NCBI RefSeq assembly: GCF_009695585.1 | Contig: NZ_VUNR01000010.1 | Location: 1-64,000 of the forward strand | DNA length: 64,000 nt | Direction of reading: 5' to 3' | Source: Anaerovibrio slackiae | GTDB lineage: Bacteria > Bacillota > Negativicutes > Selenomonadales > Selenomonadaceae | Part shown: one piece after another, positions 17,518 to 26,621 of the stretch | Layout: each line of letters begins with the position of its first letter | Numbering within the stretch: position 1 is the first letter of the stretch | Notes under the pieces: generated by a model | Seen by the model: only the letters and a program-made list of their open reading frames with translations | Told to the model about the DNA's origin: nothing | The model's database searches: none | Position numbers and translations under genes: made by a program

Positions 17518-17545
17518 TTGATAATCTATATAGTTTTTGTATAAT
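17518..17545 (+). promoter_or_regulatory. Promoter of small toxin-like gene
   Basis: TTGATA (17518-17523) and TATAAT (17540-17545) with 16-base spacing, about 65 bases before the small membrane peptide start. Confidence 0.5.
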
Positions 17546-17599
17546 ACTCCTTAGCAAGAGGTGTACCTATACGGTAGGCGGCAAATCCTGCCCCTGAAA

Positions 17600-17768
17600 G
17601 GGGGGCGCTATGTATGACTCTGTATGATTTTTTGTCACTGGTCTTTCTGGTGACGATTTGTATTGCAGCCATCAAAGCATAAGAAAACCGCCTAAATGCT
17701 TGCAGGCGTAGGCGGTTTCGTTGAAATAACCTATAGTCTTGGGGCTGCCGTCTATCGGTATGCCTCTT
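17600..17768 (-). ncRNA. Candidate antisense antitoxin RNA
   Basis: On the minus strand, TTGCAA (17804-17799) and TATAAT (17780-17775) with 18-base spacing form a promoter firing leftward into the 3' part of the peptide gene. The hairpin at 17686-17717 lies in the shared region. Convergent overlapping transcripts of this layout are typical of type I toxin-antitoxin loci. The RNA ends are guesses. Confidence 0.45.
17614..17682 (+). CDS. Small hydrophobic peptide, type I toxin-like (holin-like toxin family)
   Basis: 22 aa: starts MTLYDFLSLVFL and ends IAAIKA. It is one short membrane helix followed by a lysine, resembling the putative holin-like toxins of Firmicutes (M-x-x-Y-D/E-x-L-S-L start). 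AAAGGGGGG at 17598-17605 is a strong ribosome site eight bases before the ATG. The gene is enclosed by sequence that can fold on itself: 5' GGTGTACCTATACGGTAGGCGGCA and its approximate complement downstream (GCTGCCGTCTATCGGTATGCC, about 17743-17763). A GCCTA-rich hairpin (AACCGCCT / AGGCGGTT, 17686-17717) follows the stop. An antisense promoter faces it. The toxin role is inferred. Confidence 0.6.
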   Translation: MTLYDFLSLVFLVTICIAAIKA

Positions 17769-17881
17769 GTCTTTATTATATACTAGCAAGTGTTTTTTTT
17801 GCAAGATTTAATCCTGCCGGTCTTGTCAGGCATGGTATAATGGTTATACAAATAAATGCAAGTATAGGTTCAGGTGATGAT

Positions 17882-20230
17882 ATGTTTTTAGATGAATTGA
17901 AGGCCGGGGAGCGGGGACGGATTTTGGCCGTGGGGGGCGAGGGAGCCCTCCGCCAGCATTTTCTTGATATGGGCGTGGTGCCGGGTTCCAGGATTACGCT
18001 GGTGAAGTTTGCCCCTCTGGGGGACCCTATTGAGTTCCGCATCCATGACTACGAGCTGACACTCAGGGTGGATGATGCGAAGAAGATAACCATTGAGAAG
18101 ATAGAGCCGGAGCAGGAGCAGGCGGAAAAGCCAAGGGCTCACAAGTCTAGAAGCCACCATCCAGGCCTTGGTGAAGGTGGCAAATATCATGTGAAGCAGG
18201 GGGAAAATCCTCTGCCGGATGACCAGGTGCTGACCTTTGCCTTGGCGGGGAATCAGAACTGTGGCAAGACTACCCTTTTTAACCAGCTGACCGGCTCAAA
18301 CCAGCATGTGGGCAATTTCCCGGGGGTGACGGTGGATCAGAAAAGCGGCAGCATCCGGGGCCACAAGCTGACGAAGATTACGGATTTGCCGGGGATTTAT
18401 TCCATGTCCCCCTACACCGAGGAGGAGATTGTGTCCCGGCAGTTTATCCTGAGGGAGCAGCCTACAGGCATTATCAATATTGTGGATGCCACCAATATTG
18501 AGCGCAATCTGTACCTGACCTTGCAGCTGATTGAGCTGAACCGGCCCATGGTGCTGGCACTGAACATGATGGACGAGCTGACGGAAAACGGCGGCTCCGT
18601 GGATATTAACGCCATGGAGTCCATCCTGGGGATTCCCGTGGTGCCGATTTCCGCTGTCAGGGGAGAGGGCATTGAGGAGCTGGTGCAGCATGCACTCCAT
18701 GTGGCTCATTATCAGGAAACGCCGGGGCGCATGGACTTCTGCGATGCGGAGAGCCGGGGGGGCGCATTGCACCGCTGCCTGCACGGCATCATGCACCTGA
18801 TTGAGGACCATGCCGCCAAGGCGGAAATCCCGGTGCGCTTTGCGGCTACCAAAATCGTGGAGGGCGACAAGAGGATTATGGATGCCCTGCAGCTGGATTT
18901 GAATGAGCGGGATATGATTGAGCATATCATCTGCCAGATGGAGATGGAGGGGGGCCTGGACAGGGCGGCGGCTATTGCGGATATGCGGTTTTCCTTTATC
19001 AAGCAGCTGGCAAGGCGTTCTGTCAGGAAGGCCAAGGAAAGCCGCCAGCACGAAAGGAGCCGCCGCATTGACAAGGTGCTGACGGACAAGTACCTGGCCA
19101 TACCTTCTTTTGTGGCCATTATGAGCCTGGTGTTTTTCCTGACCTTCAATGTCATCGGAGCCTTTTTGCAGGATTTGCTGGCGGCTGGCATCGAAGCCTT
19201 GCAGGGGCAGGCGGATGAGCTGCTGGGGGTGCTGGAGGTCAATGCAGCCCTTAGGTCACTGGTGATTGACGGCATCTTTACCGGGGTGGGGACAGTGCTT
19301 TCCTTTTTGCCTATTGTGGTGACGCTGTTTTTCTTCCTATCCCTGCTGGAGGATACGGGCTATATGGCCAGGATTGCCTTTGTGATGGACAAGTGGCTGA
19401 GGAAAATCGGCCTGTCCGGGCGGAGCATCGTGCCTCTTTTGATTGGCTTTGGCTGCAGCGTGCCGGCCATCATGGCTACCCGTACCCTGCCATCCAAGCG
19501 GGACAGGCGCATGACGATTTTGCTGACGCCTTTTATGAGCTGTTCTGCCAAGCTGCCGATTTATGCTTTCTTTATTGCGGCATTTTTCGGGGAGTATGGT
19601 GCTATTCCCATGATTTTGCTGTATTTCGGGGGCATCCTGATGGGTATTTTGGCGGCATATCTGGGCAAGGTGACGAAGTTCAAGGGGGAGGCGGTGCCTT
19701 TCGTGATGGAGCTGCCAAACTATCGCATGCCCGGGATGCGGAATGTCATGCAGCTGCTGTGGGAAAAGGCCAGGGATTTTCTGGAACGTGCCTTTACGGT
19801 TATCTTTGTGGCCTGCGTCATTATCTGGTTCTTGCAGACCTTTGATTTCCGCCTGGACATGGTGGAAAATTCTGCTGACAGCATGCTGGCGGCCATTGCC
19901 GGGGTGATTGCCCCTGTATTTGCGCCGTTAGGCTTCGGGGACTGGCGGATTTCCACTGCGCTGATTTCCGGCTTTATGGCCAAGGAAAGCGTGGTATCCA
20001 CCCTGGGAGTGCTGTTCGGCACAAATTCGCTGGCGGAGAGCGTGCTGACGCCTCTGGCCGCGGCATCTCTTTTGACCTTCTGCCTGCTGTATACCCCCTG
20101 CGTGGCGGCCATCAGCGCGGTGAAGCGTGAGCTGGGGGCAGGCTGGGCCCTGTGGGTGGTGGCCTTCCAGTGCCTGGTGGCATGGCTGGCGGCCTTTGTG
20201 GTGCATGGTATCGGCACGTTGCTGCTGTAA
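17882..20230 (+). CDS. feoB: Ferrous iron transporter, FeoA-FeoB fusion
   Basis: 782 aa from ATG 17882. The first 75 residues (FLDELKAGERGRILAVGG, HFLDMGVVPGSRITLVKFAPLGDP) are an SH3-like FeoA domain. A charged linker leads to the FeoB G domain with G1 GNQNCGKTTLF, G2/G3 NFPGVTVDQ and DLPGIYSMSPYTEEE, and G4-like NMMD. Membrane helices with the two FeoB gate repeats follow, including GFGCSVPAIMATRT and LLYTPCVAAISA. Imports Fe(II) across the inner membrane. The open frame continues upstream to 17696 but that stretch is non-coding leader. A terminator shared with clpX follows. Confidence 0.95.
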   Translation: MFLDELKAGERGRILAVGGEGALRQHFLDMGVVPGSRITLVKFAPLGDPIEFRIHDYELTLRVDDAKKITIEKIEPEQEQAEKPRAHKSRSHHPGLGEGGKYHVKQGENPLPDDQVLTFALAGNQNCGKTTLFNQLTGSNQHVGNFPGVTVDQKSGSIRGHKLTKITDLPGIYSMSPYTEEEIVSRQFILREQPTGIINIVDATNIERNLYLTLQLIELNRPMVLALNMMDELTENGGSVDINAMESILGIPVVPISAVRGEGIEELVQHALHVAHYQETPGRMDFCDAESRGGALHRCLHGIMHLIEDHAAKAEIPVRFAATKIVEGDKRIMDALQLDLNERDMIEHIICQMEMEGGLDRAAAIADMRFSFIKQLARRSVRKAKESRQHERSRRIDKVLTDKYLAIPSFVAIMSLVFFLTFNVIGAFLQDLLAAGIEALQGQADELLGVLEVNAALRSLVIDGIFTGVGTVLSFLPIVVTLFFFLSLLEDTGYMARIAFVMDKWLRKIGLSGRSIVPLLIGFGCSVPAIMATRTLPSKRDRRMTILLTPFMSCSAKLPIYAFFIAAFFGEYGAIPMILLYFGGILMGILAAYLGKVTKFKGEAVPFVMELPNYRMPGMRNVMQLLWEKARDFLERAFTVIFVACVIIWFLQTFDFRLDMVENSADSMLAAIAGVIAPVFAPLGFGDWRISTALISGFMAKESVVSTLGVLFGTNSLAESVLTPLAAASLLTFCLLYTPCVAAISAVKRELGAGWALWVVAFQCLVAWLAAFVVHGIGTLLL

Positions 20231-20286
20231 AATATAAAAGCCGAAAATATATGTAAAAATAAAAGCGTACAATAAAAGCATACAAT

Positions 20287-20325
20287 AAAAGGCTGGTGCC
20301 CTCGTTGAAGGGGCATCAGCCTTTT
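20287..20325. terminator. Bidirectional terminator between feoB and clpX-like gene
   Basis: AAAAGGCTGGTGCCC pairs with GGGGCATCAGCCTTTT around a short loop; A- and T-runs on the two sides let it serve both converging genes. Confidence 0.8.
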
Positions 20326-20364
20326 GCTGTTTCATTTATTTTTTTTATCGCCCGGCAGGGAAAA

Positions 20365-21651
20365 TCAGATTTCCTCAACAGCAGGTGCTGTATGGTTGTT
20401 GATGCAGTCCTCGGTGATGGTCACCCGGCGCGGTGCATCGGAGCGTGGAATATCAAACATGATATCCAGCATGGTGTCCTCGATGATGCCCTTCAGGGAA
20501 CGGGCGCCGGTCTTTCTTTCAATGGCTTTCTTGGCCACGGCCCGGAGTGCCGCCTCATCAAACTCCAAATCAACCTTGTCCATCTCCATCAGCTTCTTGT
20601 ACTGCTTGACAGGGGCGTTGCGCGGCTCCGTGAGGATGCGCAGCAGGGCGTCCTCATCCAGGGTTTCCAGGGTGCAGATAACTGGCAGGCGGCCGATGAT
20701 TTCCGGGATGATGCCGAACTTCATCAAATCCTCCGGCGTTACCTGATGGATGAGCTGGTTGTACTCAGGCTTTTCGCTTTGTCCCTCAATCTTGGCGCCG
20801 AAGCCGATATTGGAGTCGGTTTTCTTTAGCCTCTTGGCGATGATTTTTTCGATGCCCACAAAGGCACCGCCTACGATAAAGAGGATGTTCTTGGTGTTGA
20901 CCTTGATGGTAGGCGCCTCCGGGTGCTTGCGCTGGCCCCGGGCGGTGAATTCTACCTCGTTGCCCTCCAGCATCTTCAGCAGGGCCTGCTGCACGCCCTC
21001 ATGGCCCGGGTCTGCCGTGATGGTGTTGTTCTCACCGGACTTGCGGGCAATTTTGTCGAACTCGTCCAGGTAGATGATGCCGTGCTCGCAGCGGCTTACA
21101 TCCTTGTTGGCGGCGTAGTAGAGGTTGCGGACTGCCACCTCCACATCGGAGCCTACAAAGCCTGCCTCGGTCAGGCTGGAAGCATCAGTAACGGCAAATG
21201 GGATATCCAGCCTCTTGGCCAGATGGGACAGGAGGGCGGTCTTGCCGCAGCCGGAAGGCCCCATGATGATGACGTTGGACTTCTCGATTTCGTCCAGCTC
21301 GTCATCCTTGTGGTCAAAGCCGTACTTCATGCGCTTGTAGTGGTTGTAGATAGCCACGGACAGGATTTTCTTTGCCCTGTCCTGGTTGATGATGTACTGG
21401 TCCAGGTAATCCTTTACCAGATGTGGCTTGATGTTGGCCATTTCCTGGTCGATGCTGGCGGCTGCCTCTACCTTCTGCTGGTCCTGCTGGTCAGCCTCAT
21501 GTGCCTCGATGGCGTGATAGATATCCTTGATGCAGTGGGCGCAGATGGCGAAATCAGAGCGCGGGTCGTAAATCGGCAAATCGTACTGTGACTTTGGCAC
21601 AATGCGGCGCTTGCAGAAGCTGCACTGGATTGCTGGTTCGTTGTTTGACAT
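20365..21651 (-). CDS. clpX: ClpX-like AAA+ unfoldase
   Basis: 428 aa. An N-terminal zinc-binding domain with CSFC (C10, C13) and CAHC is followed by the AAA+ domain: Walker A GPSGCGKTAL, the pore-type segment EAGFVGSDVE, Walker B IIYLDEFDKIA, and EGVQQALLKMLEGNEVEF. ClpX recognises and unfolds substrates for ClpP. No clpP is adjacent, and several usual ClpX strings are altered (GPSGCGKT for GPTGSGKT; FTARGQRKHP for the PPQGGRKHP type), so this may be a second, specialised paralogue. It is transcribed toward feoB and ends at a shared terminator. Confidence 0.85.
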   Translation of the reverse strand: MSNNEPAIQCSFCKRRIVPKSQYDLPIYDPRSDFAICAHCIKDIYHAIEAHEADQQDQQKVEAAASIDQEMANIKPHLVKDYLDQYIINQDRAKKILSVAIYNHYKRMKYGFDHKDDELDEIEKSNVIIMGPSGCGKTALLSHLAKRLDIPFAVTDASSLTEAGFVGSDVEVAVRNLYYAANKDVSRCEHGIIYLDEFDKIARKSGENNTITADPGHEGVQQALLKMLEGNEVEFTARGQRKHPEAPTIKVNTKNILFIVGGAFVGIEKIIAKRLKKTDSNIGFGAKIEGQSEKPEYNQLIHQVTPEDLMKFGIIPEIIGRLPVICTLETLDEDALLRILTEPRNAPVKQYKKLMEMDKVDLEFDEAALRAVAKKAIERKTGARSLKGIIEDTMLDIMFDIPRSDAPRRVTITEDCINNHTAPAVEEI

Positions 21652-21766
21652 AATCTGTTCCTCTCTATAAAAATTTGTTTTTCAGCTAATGGATGTGGTC
21701 ATATCCCCACCTTATATATTATGGTGTATATGGGCTAAATTTTCAAGATATTTTTCTAATAATCTG

Positions 21767-21795
21767 TTGCACCTGCGTGGCGGCTATGATATAAT
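21767..21795 (+). promoter_or_regulatory. rpmE promoter
   Basis: TTGCAC (21767-21772) and TATAAT (21790-21795) are separated by exactly 17 bases. Confidence 0.75.
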
Positions 21796-21802
21796 ATCAC
21801 AA

Positions 21803-21932
21803 GTCGGATTTTTCGATCCGCGAAGTTGATTATTTCGGCTTTGCCCCATTGAGGGAAGCTAAGTCGGACCAAGTCTTCGCAGAGAGGACTTGTAATACTC
21901 CCAAGAATGGGGAAAAGCGAGGTGTATAGATA
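21803..21932 (+). promoter_or_regulatory. Structured 5' leader of rpmE
   Basis: About 130 bases of leader. CCCCATT (about 21844-21850) pairs with AATGGGG (about 21906-21912), enclosing AAGTC/GACTT-type pairing. Ribosomal protein leaders often bind their own product; whether L31 binds this one is unknown. Confidence 0.4.
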
Positions 21933-22130
21933 ATGCAGAACGGTATTCATCCAGAGTATTTCGAGGCAAAGGTTGTCTGCGGCTGCGGCAATACTTTTAC
22001 TACCGGCTCCACCAAGGCTGAGCTGAGAGTTGATGTTTGCTCCAAGTGCCATCCTTTCTTCACCGGCCGTCAGCGTGATATTGCAGCTGGTGGACGTATT
22101 GAGAAGTTCAACAAGCGTTACGCAAAATAA
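21933..22130 (+). CDS. rpmE: Ribosomal protein L31 (zinc-binding form)
   Basis: 65 aa. Starts [20 protein letters not shown] and carries the CxC and CxxC zinc-binding cysteines ([17 protein letters not shown]), so it is the zinc-containing type, not the Zur-induced cysteine-free paralogue. Strong promoter and structured leader precede it, a terminator follows. In Firmicutes it commonly heads the prfA-prmC block, as here. Confidence 0.97.
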   Translation: MQNGIHPEYFEAKVVCGCGNTFTTGSTKAELRVDVCSKCHPFFTGRQRDIAAGGRIEKFNKRYAK

Positions 22131-22138
22131 GAACTGGG

Positions 22139-22166
22139 GAGCAGGGCAGATGTCCTGCTCTTTTTT
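22139..22166 (+). terminator. rpmE terminator
   Basis: GAGCAGG-GCAGATGT-CCTGCTC hairpin followed by TTTTTT. Confidence 0.85.
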
Positions 22167-22314
22167 ACTATGTGGATTTACCCTTTTTCGATAGAGATTT
22201 TTCCTTTTTATGATTTTGACAGGCTAAGATACGATATAGATTAGTATAGGGCTGTGTTCTTTTTTGTTTAGTGACGAGCTATAAAAGGTTTATTGCGAAA
22301 GGTTTATATAGATT

Positions 22315-23208
22315 ATGGAAGAAAAGAAGATTACGATTGGCGGCCAGGCGGTTATTGAGGGCGTCATGATGCGGGGACCGGAGCTGGTGGCTACGGCAGT
22401 GAGAAATCCCCAGGGGCGCATTGAGCTGGAGGTAAAGCCGGTGAACTCCATTGCAGACCGGTACCCGATTTTTAAGAAGCCCATGCTGAGGGGCTGCGTG
22501 TCATTGTTTGAGTCACTGGTGATGGGCATCCGCTCCCTGGGATACTCGGCCCAGATGGCAGGGGAGGAGGATGAGCAGCTGACGGACAAGGAGCTGGCAG
22601 GCACCATGATTTTCGCCTTTGCCCTGGCGGCAGTGCTGTTTATCGCCATTCCTACGGGGGCGGCAAAGCTGTTTCATGTGATTACGGAGGACCCGGTGTT
22701 CCTGAATCTGATGGAAGGTTTTTTGCGGCTGTTTATTTTTATGGCATATATTTTTGCTATTTCCCGCATGAAGGATATTCAGAGGGTGTTCCAGTATCAC
22801 GGGGCGGAGCACAAGACTATCGCCTGCTTTGAGGCCGGGGAGGCATTGACCGTGGAGAATGTGGCAAGGCATACCAGGCTTCATAAAAGGTGCGGCACTT
22901 CCTTTTTGCTGATTGTCATGCTGGTGAGCATTTTTGTCTTTGCCTTTTTGGGCTGGCCGGACCTGGCGGAGAGGATTGCCAGCAGGATTATCCTCCTGCC
23001 GGTGGTGGCAGGGATTTCCTACGAGATAATCCGCTTTTCAGCCAATTCGGATAACTGCCTGCTGGGCTGGGCGGTGAAGCCGGGGCTGTGGCTGCAGAAG
23101 CTGACCACCAGGGAGCCGGAGCCGGAGATGATTGAGGTGGCTATCGAGTCTGCCAAGGCGGTGCTGCCGGAGGACAAAATACCGGCTGGGACGGGCTCCT
23201 ACAGATAG
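22315..23208 (+). CDS. DUF1385 (YqhQ-like) integral membrane protein
   Basis: 297 aa. The conserved N-terminal block IGGQAVIEGVMMRGPE and the central FQYHGAEHKTIACFEAGEALTVEN identify DUF1385. About four membrane segments are visible: 90-115 (IFAFALAAVLFIAIP), 130-150, 200-220 and 225-245. The biochemical role is not known. It sits between rpmE and prfA, a position it holds in many Firmicutes, suggesting a link with translation or membrane-protein handling. Confidence 0.9.
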   Translation: MEEKKITIGGQAVIEGVMMRGPELVATAVRNPQGRIELEVKPVNSIADRYPIFKKPMLRGCVSLFESLVMGIRSLGYSAQMAGEEDEQLTDKELAGTMIFAFALAAVLFIAIPTGAAKLFHVITEDPVFLNLMEGFLRLFIFMAYIFAISRMKDIQRVFQYHGAEHKTIACFEAGEALTVENVARHTRLHKRCGTSFLLIVMLVSIFVFAFLGWPDLAERIASRIILLPVVAGISYEIIRFSANSDNCLLGWAVKPGLWLQKLTTREPEPEMIEVAIESAKAVLPEDKIPAGTGSYR

Positions 23209-23307
23209 CAGCCCTAGATGATATTTGTGTGATTGTTTTGAGCAGTATTTTTGCGCAGGAGATTGTGATTTCATCAGCCGGATAGCTGGTGGGCAAGGGG
23301 AACAGAT

Positions 23308-24384
23308 ATGAACATGATTGATAAATTGCAGGCGGTGGAGGACAAGTTCCTGGAGCTGGAATCTTTGATAAGCGACCCCTCCGTGCTGGCGGATATGCCA
23401 AGGTGGCAGAGGTTCAACAGGGAGCATGCCGGGCTGGAGCCTATAGTGGCGGCATACCGGGAATACAAGGCTGTATGCAAGGCTATTGAGGACAGCAGGG
23501 CAATGCTGGATGAGGGCATCGAAGAAGATGATTTTCGCCACATGGTGGAGGAGGAGCTGGCAGAGCAGCGCAGCCGCAAGGAGCAGCTGGATAATGAGCT
23601 GCCGGTCTTGCTTTTGCCACGGGACCCTAACGATGACAAGAACGTAATCGTGGAAATCCGCGGCGGCGTAGGTGGCGAGGAAGCAGCACTTTTTGCGGGA
23701 GACCTTTTCCGCATGTACAGCCGTTATGCAGAGGCTCAGGGCTGGCGCGTCAGCATTCTTGACTCCAATCCTACGGAGATTGGCGGCTTCAAGGAGATTT
23801 CCTTTGCGGTGGAGGGAAATGGCGCCTATAGCAAGCTGAAATATGAGAGCGGCACTCACCGTGTTCAGCGTGTGCCTGTGACTGAGTCAGGGGGGCGCAT
23901 CCATACCTCGGCGGTGACGGTGGCTGTCCTGCCGGAGGCTGACGAGGTGGATGTGGATATCAAGGCGGAGGAGCTGCGCATTGACACCTATCGTGCCGGC
24001 GGTGCAGGCGGACAGTATGTCAACAAGACGGAGTCCGCCATCCGCATTACCCATCTGCCTACAGGCATTGTGGTGCAGTGCCAGGATGAAAAGTCCCAGC
24101 TGAAAAACAAGGAAAAGGCCATGCGGGTGCTCCGTGCCAGGGTTCTAGAGCAGGCGCAGCAGCAGCAGGCGGATGCCATTGCCGCTGACAGGAAGAGCCA
24201 GGTGGGCTCCGGCGACCGCAGCGAGCGCATCCGTACCTACAATTTTCCTCAGGGCAGGGTAACGGACCATCGTATCGGGCTGACCCTGCACAAGCTGGAT
24301 TTTGTGCTGAACGGGCAGCTGGATGAGCTTTTGAACGGGCTGATTACTGCCGACCAGGCAGAGAGATTGAAAAAGGTGCAGTAA
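23308..24384 (+). CDS. prfA: Peptide chain release factor 1
   Basis: 358 aa. The GGQ motif that triggers peptidyl-tRNA hydrolysis is in [16 protein letters not shown] (near residue 233). The stop-codon recognition region includes [18 protein letters not shown], containing the PxT-type recognition segment seen as PVTE. C-terminal [26 protein letters not shown] is typical. The prmC gene starts one base after the stop, a conserved pairing because PrmC methylates the GGQ glutamine. Confidence 0.97.
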   Translation: MNMIDKLQAVEDKFLELESLISDPSVLADMPRWQRFNREHAGLEPIVAAYREYKAVCKAIEDSRAMLDEGIEEDDFRHMVEEELAEQRSRKEQLDNELPVLLLPRDPNDDKNVIVEIRGGVGGEEAALFAGDLFRMYSRYAEAQGWRVSILDSNPTEIGGFKEISFAVEGNGAYSKLKYESGTHRVQRVPVTESGGRIHTSAVTVAVLPEADEVDVDIKAEELRIDTYRAGGAGGQYVNKTESAIRITHLPTGIVVQCQDEKSQLKNKEKAMRVLRARVLEQAQQQQADAIAADRKSQVGSGDRSERIRTYNFPQGRVTDHRIGLTLHKLDFVLNGQLDELLNGLITADQAERLKKVQ

Positions 24385-24385
24385 G

Positions 24386-25318
24386 ATGGCTAATATGGCA
24401 GAGCGGAATGAAATTAAAGGTGACGGTGGGCAGCAGGAGGTCTGGACCATCGGCAGGATATTGAAGTGGACAGAGGGCTACTTTCAGAAGGCGGGGCTGG
24501 ACTCCCCACGGCTGGATGCGGAGGTGCTGCTTTCCCATGTGCTGAAGAAGGAGCGCATCTTTCTCTATGTGCATTTTGACCAGCCTATGGAGGCGGCAGA
24601 GCTGGCAGTCTACAAGGACTGCATCAAGCGCAGGGTGCAGCATCAGCCTGTGGCGTATATTACGGGGCACAAGGAGTTTATGGGGCTGGATTTCCGGGTG
24701 ACACCGGCAACCCTGATACCTCGCCCTGATACGGAAATTCTGGTGGAGGCAGTTCTCCAGCGGCTAAAGGCAGGCACGGAGGCAGAGGGGAGCATGATTG
24801 CAGATATCGGCACCGGCAGCGGTGCTATCTGCCTGTCCCTTTTGAATTATCTGCCCCGGCTGCAGGCTGTGACGGTGGATATTTCCCCGGAGGCTCTGGC
24901 AGTGGCAGAGGAAAATGCCAGGGAGCTGGGGCTTTCGGAGCGGGCTGAGTTTTTGCAGGGAGATATGCTGGTACCATTGAAGGAGCAGTCAGCAAGGTTC
25001 TCTGGCAGGCTGGCGGCGATAGTTTCCAATCCGCCTTATATTCCACGGGGGGATATTGCCGGGCTGGCGCCTGATGTGAGGGCTTTTGAGCCTATAGGGG
25101 CGCTGGATGGCGGTGAGGACGGGCTGGATTTTTATCGCAGGCTGCTGGCTGAGGGAGCAGAGTTTTTGCAGGGGGATGGCTTTTTGGCTATGGAAGCAGG
25201 TATTCATCAGGCGCAGCAGCTGAAGGCTCTGGCAGAGTCCCTTCCCCAGTGGGGCAGGTGCGAAATCATCAGGGATTTGGCCGGGATTGAAAGGGTTGTG
25301 GTGCTGTGGAAGAAGTAG
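24386..25318 (+). CDS. prmC: Release factor glutamine methyltransferase
   Basis: 310 aa. Methylates the GGQ glutamine of release factors using SAM. An N-terminal helical domain (LDSPRLDAEVLLSHVL) is followed by the Rossmann methyltransferase domain with motif I IADIGTGSGAICLSLL and catalytic NPPY in IVSNPPYIPRGD. An extra N-terminal stretch of about 20 residues precedes the usual start; a later Met is possible but no better ribosome site is seen. Adjacent to its substrate gene prfA. Confidence 0.95.
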   Translation: MANMAERNEIKGDGGQQEVWTIGRILKWTEGYFQKAGLDSPRLDAEVLLSHVLKKERIFLYVHFDQPMEAAELAVYKDCIKRRVQHQPVAYITGHKEFMGLDFRVTPATLIPRPDTEILVEAVLQRLKAGTEAEGSMIADIGTGSGAICLSLLNYLPRLQAVTVDISPEALAVAEENARELGLSERAEFLQGDMLVPLKEQSARFSGRLAAIVSNPPYIPRGDIAGLAPDVRAFEPIGALDGGEDGLDFYRRLLAEGAEFLQGDGFLAMEAGIHQAQQLKALAESLPQWGRCEIIRDLAGIERVVVLWKK

Positions 25319-25392
25319 CTGGCATATGGGCTGTTTTTTCAGAGGTGCACAGTTGGCGGTTATCGGTTGGCTGCTACGAGGTGATTTAGGTT

Positions 25393-26034
25393 ATGGAAAC
25401 GGAAATATTGCGGATAAGTGATGTAGTTAGGCAGCAGAGGGAGATAGCCCGGGCGGCGGAGCTTTTGCGGCAGGGGCAGCTGGTGGCATTTCCTACGGAA
25501 ACGGTGTATGGCATCGGAGCCCTGGGGCTGGACATGGCAGCTGTGGAAGCCCTGTATGAGGCGAAAAACCGCCCTGCCAGCAAGGCATTTTCCCTGCAGG
25601 TGGCGGATGTGAGCATGGTGCCGCAGGTGGCGGCCTATGTGCCCAGGTCTGCCAGGCTGCTGATGGAGAAATTCTGCCCGGGGCCCATCACGGTGGTACT
25701 GCCCAAGGCTGCCGCTGTACCCTATAAGGTGACAGGCGCCCGTGATACGGTGGGAGTCCGCATACCGGCCCACCCGGTGGCACTGGCATTATTGCAGGCT
25801 GTGGGGAAGCCTCTGGCTGTGCCCAGTGCCAATATTTCCGGCCATACCAGCCCATTATCTGCTAACGATGTGTATGCTGATATGGCTGGCAGGCTGCCCT
25901 TGATACTGGACGGTGGTACATGTCCTGTAGGTGTTGAGTCCACCATCGTGGACTGCACCGGCAGCAAAATAAAAATCCTGCGGCATGGCGCCATCAGCGA
26001 GGCTGAAATCAGGGCAGCAATAGAGGAAGTATAG
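25393..26034 (+). CDS. Threonylcarbamoyl-AMP synthase (Sua5/YrdC/YwlC family)
   Basis: 213 aa. Makes threonylcarbamoyl-AMP from threonine, bicarbonate and ATP for t6A37 tRNA modification. Family segments are VAFPTETVYGIGALGLD, KNRPASKAFSLQV, FCPGPITVVL, VGVRIPAHPVALALL and VPSANISGHTSPLSAND. The protein consists of the YrdC domain only, without the C-terminal Sua5 domain. Last gene of the rpmE-prfA-prmC block; followed by a strong bidirectional terminator. Confidence 0.94.
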   Translation: METEILRISDVVRQQREIARAAELLRQGQLVAFPTETVYGIGALGLDMAAVEALYEAKNRPASKAFSLQVADVSMVPQVAAYVPRSARLLMEKFCPGPITVVLPKAAAVPYKVTGARDTVGVRIPAHPVALALLQAVGKPLAVPSANISGHTSPLSANDVYADMAGRLPLILDGGTCPVGVESTIVDCTGSKIKILRHGAISEAEIRAAIEEV

Positions 26035-26080
26035 GCAATATAGGCAGTATAGTTCGATATCATTCTGGCCAAAAGAAAAA

Positions 26081-26139
26081 GAGGGCGGCTATCACAGACT
26101 TCTGGCTTTGCGAAGCCTGTGATAATGCCGCTCTCTTTT
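26081..26139. terminator. Strong bidirectional terminator
   Basis: A long stem (GAGGGCGGC, TATCACAG pairing with CTGTGATA, GCCGCTCTC) with CTTTT after it and AAAAGAAAAA before it. It separates the plus-strand sua5 gene from the converging double-glycine peptide genes. Confidence 0.85.
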
Positions 26140-26239
26140 CATGTTAGGTTGATTGGAATCAATATTATAAAATTCATTTGCCTTTGCGGGTTGCTTAGCT
26201 TAGCGTTGTTCAATTCAACTTAATTTAAGTTAATGTAAT

Positions 26240-26542
26240 TCAATTCATCCAGATAACATCCATCTGAGGATTTCTTTCTTTTCTCCTGGCAATAACGGCA
26301 TCTACCTTCTCTGCCGGGACACCGCTCATCTTGCCGGTGCAGATAGAAACGCTCATGGAGGAAACAGAACCGCCTGCCAGCAGTTTTTTGAAGGCATCGA
26401 TATTTCCTTGGCCGGAAACGTAGAACATATCAACCTTACCATCCTCGCGCTTCTTCAGAAAGGTAGCAGCGGCACCGCCTGTTACCATGTCCAGCTCATC
26501 ATCGTTCAGCATAGCATCTTTCTTTTCCATAGTCATTGTCAT
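26240..26542 (-). CDS. Double-glycine leader peptide 1 (bacteriocin-type precursor)
   Basis: 100 aa. The N-terminus MTMTMEKKDAMLNDDELDMV ends in TGG-A, a classic double-glycine export leader (L-x-x-x-E-L-x-x-V-x-G-G). It is normally cut by a C39-peptidase ABC exporter. About 75 residues remain after the GG, rich in charged and hydrophobic residues, with VDMFYVSG near the start and RNPQMDVIWMN at the end; there is one Cys only, arguing against a disulfide-bonded or lanthionine peptide. A homologous gene lies just upstream. No exporter is in the window, so the secretion partner must be elsewhere. Function is unknown. Confidence 0.7.
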   Translation of the reverse strand: MTMTMEKKDAMLNDDELDMVTGGAAATFLKKREDGKVDMFYVSGQGNIDAFKKLLAGGSVSSMSVSICTGKMSGVPAEKVDAVIARRKERNPQMDVIWMN

Positions 26543-26621
26543 CGCCTCTTTCTTTGTTTTTTAGCTATTGTCATTTTTGCAAGGAGATCTGTACTCTTTT
26601 TGCGTTGCAAAACTTTGGGTA

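Noticed and set aside
17696-17881. 62-residue extension of FeoA-FeoB
   Set aside because: It overlaps the antisense promoter and 3' flank of the toxin-like locus; the FeoA domain begins at the ATG at 17882.
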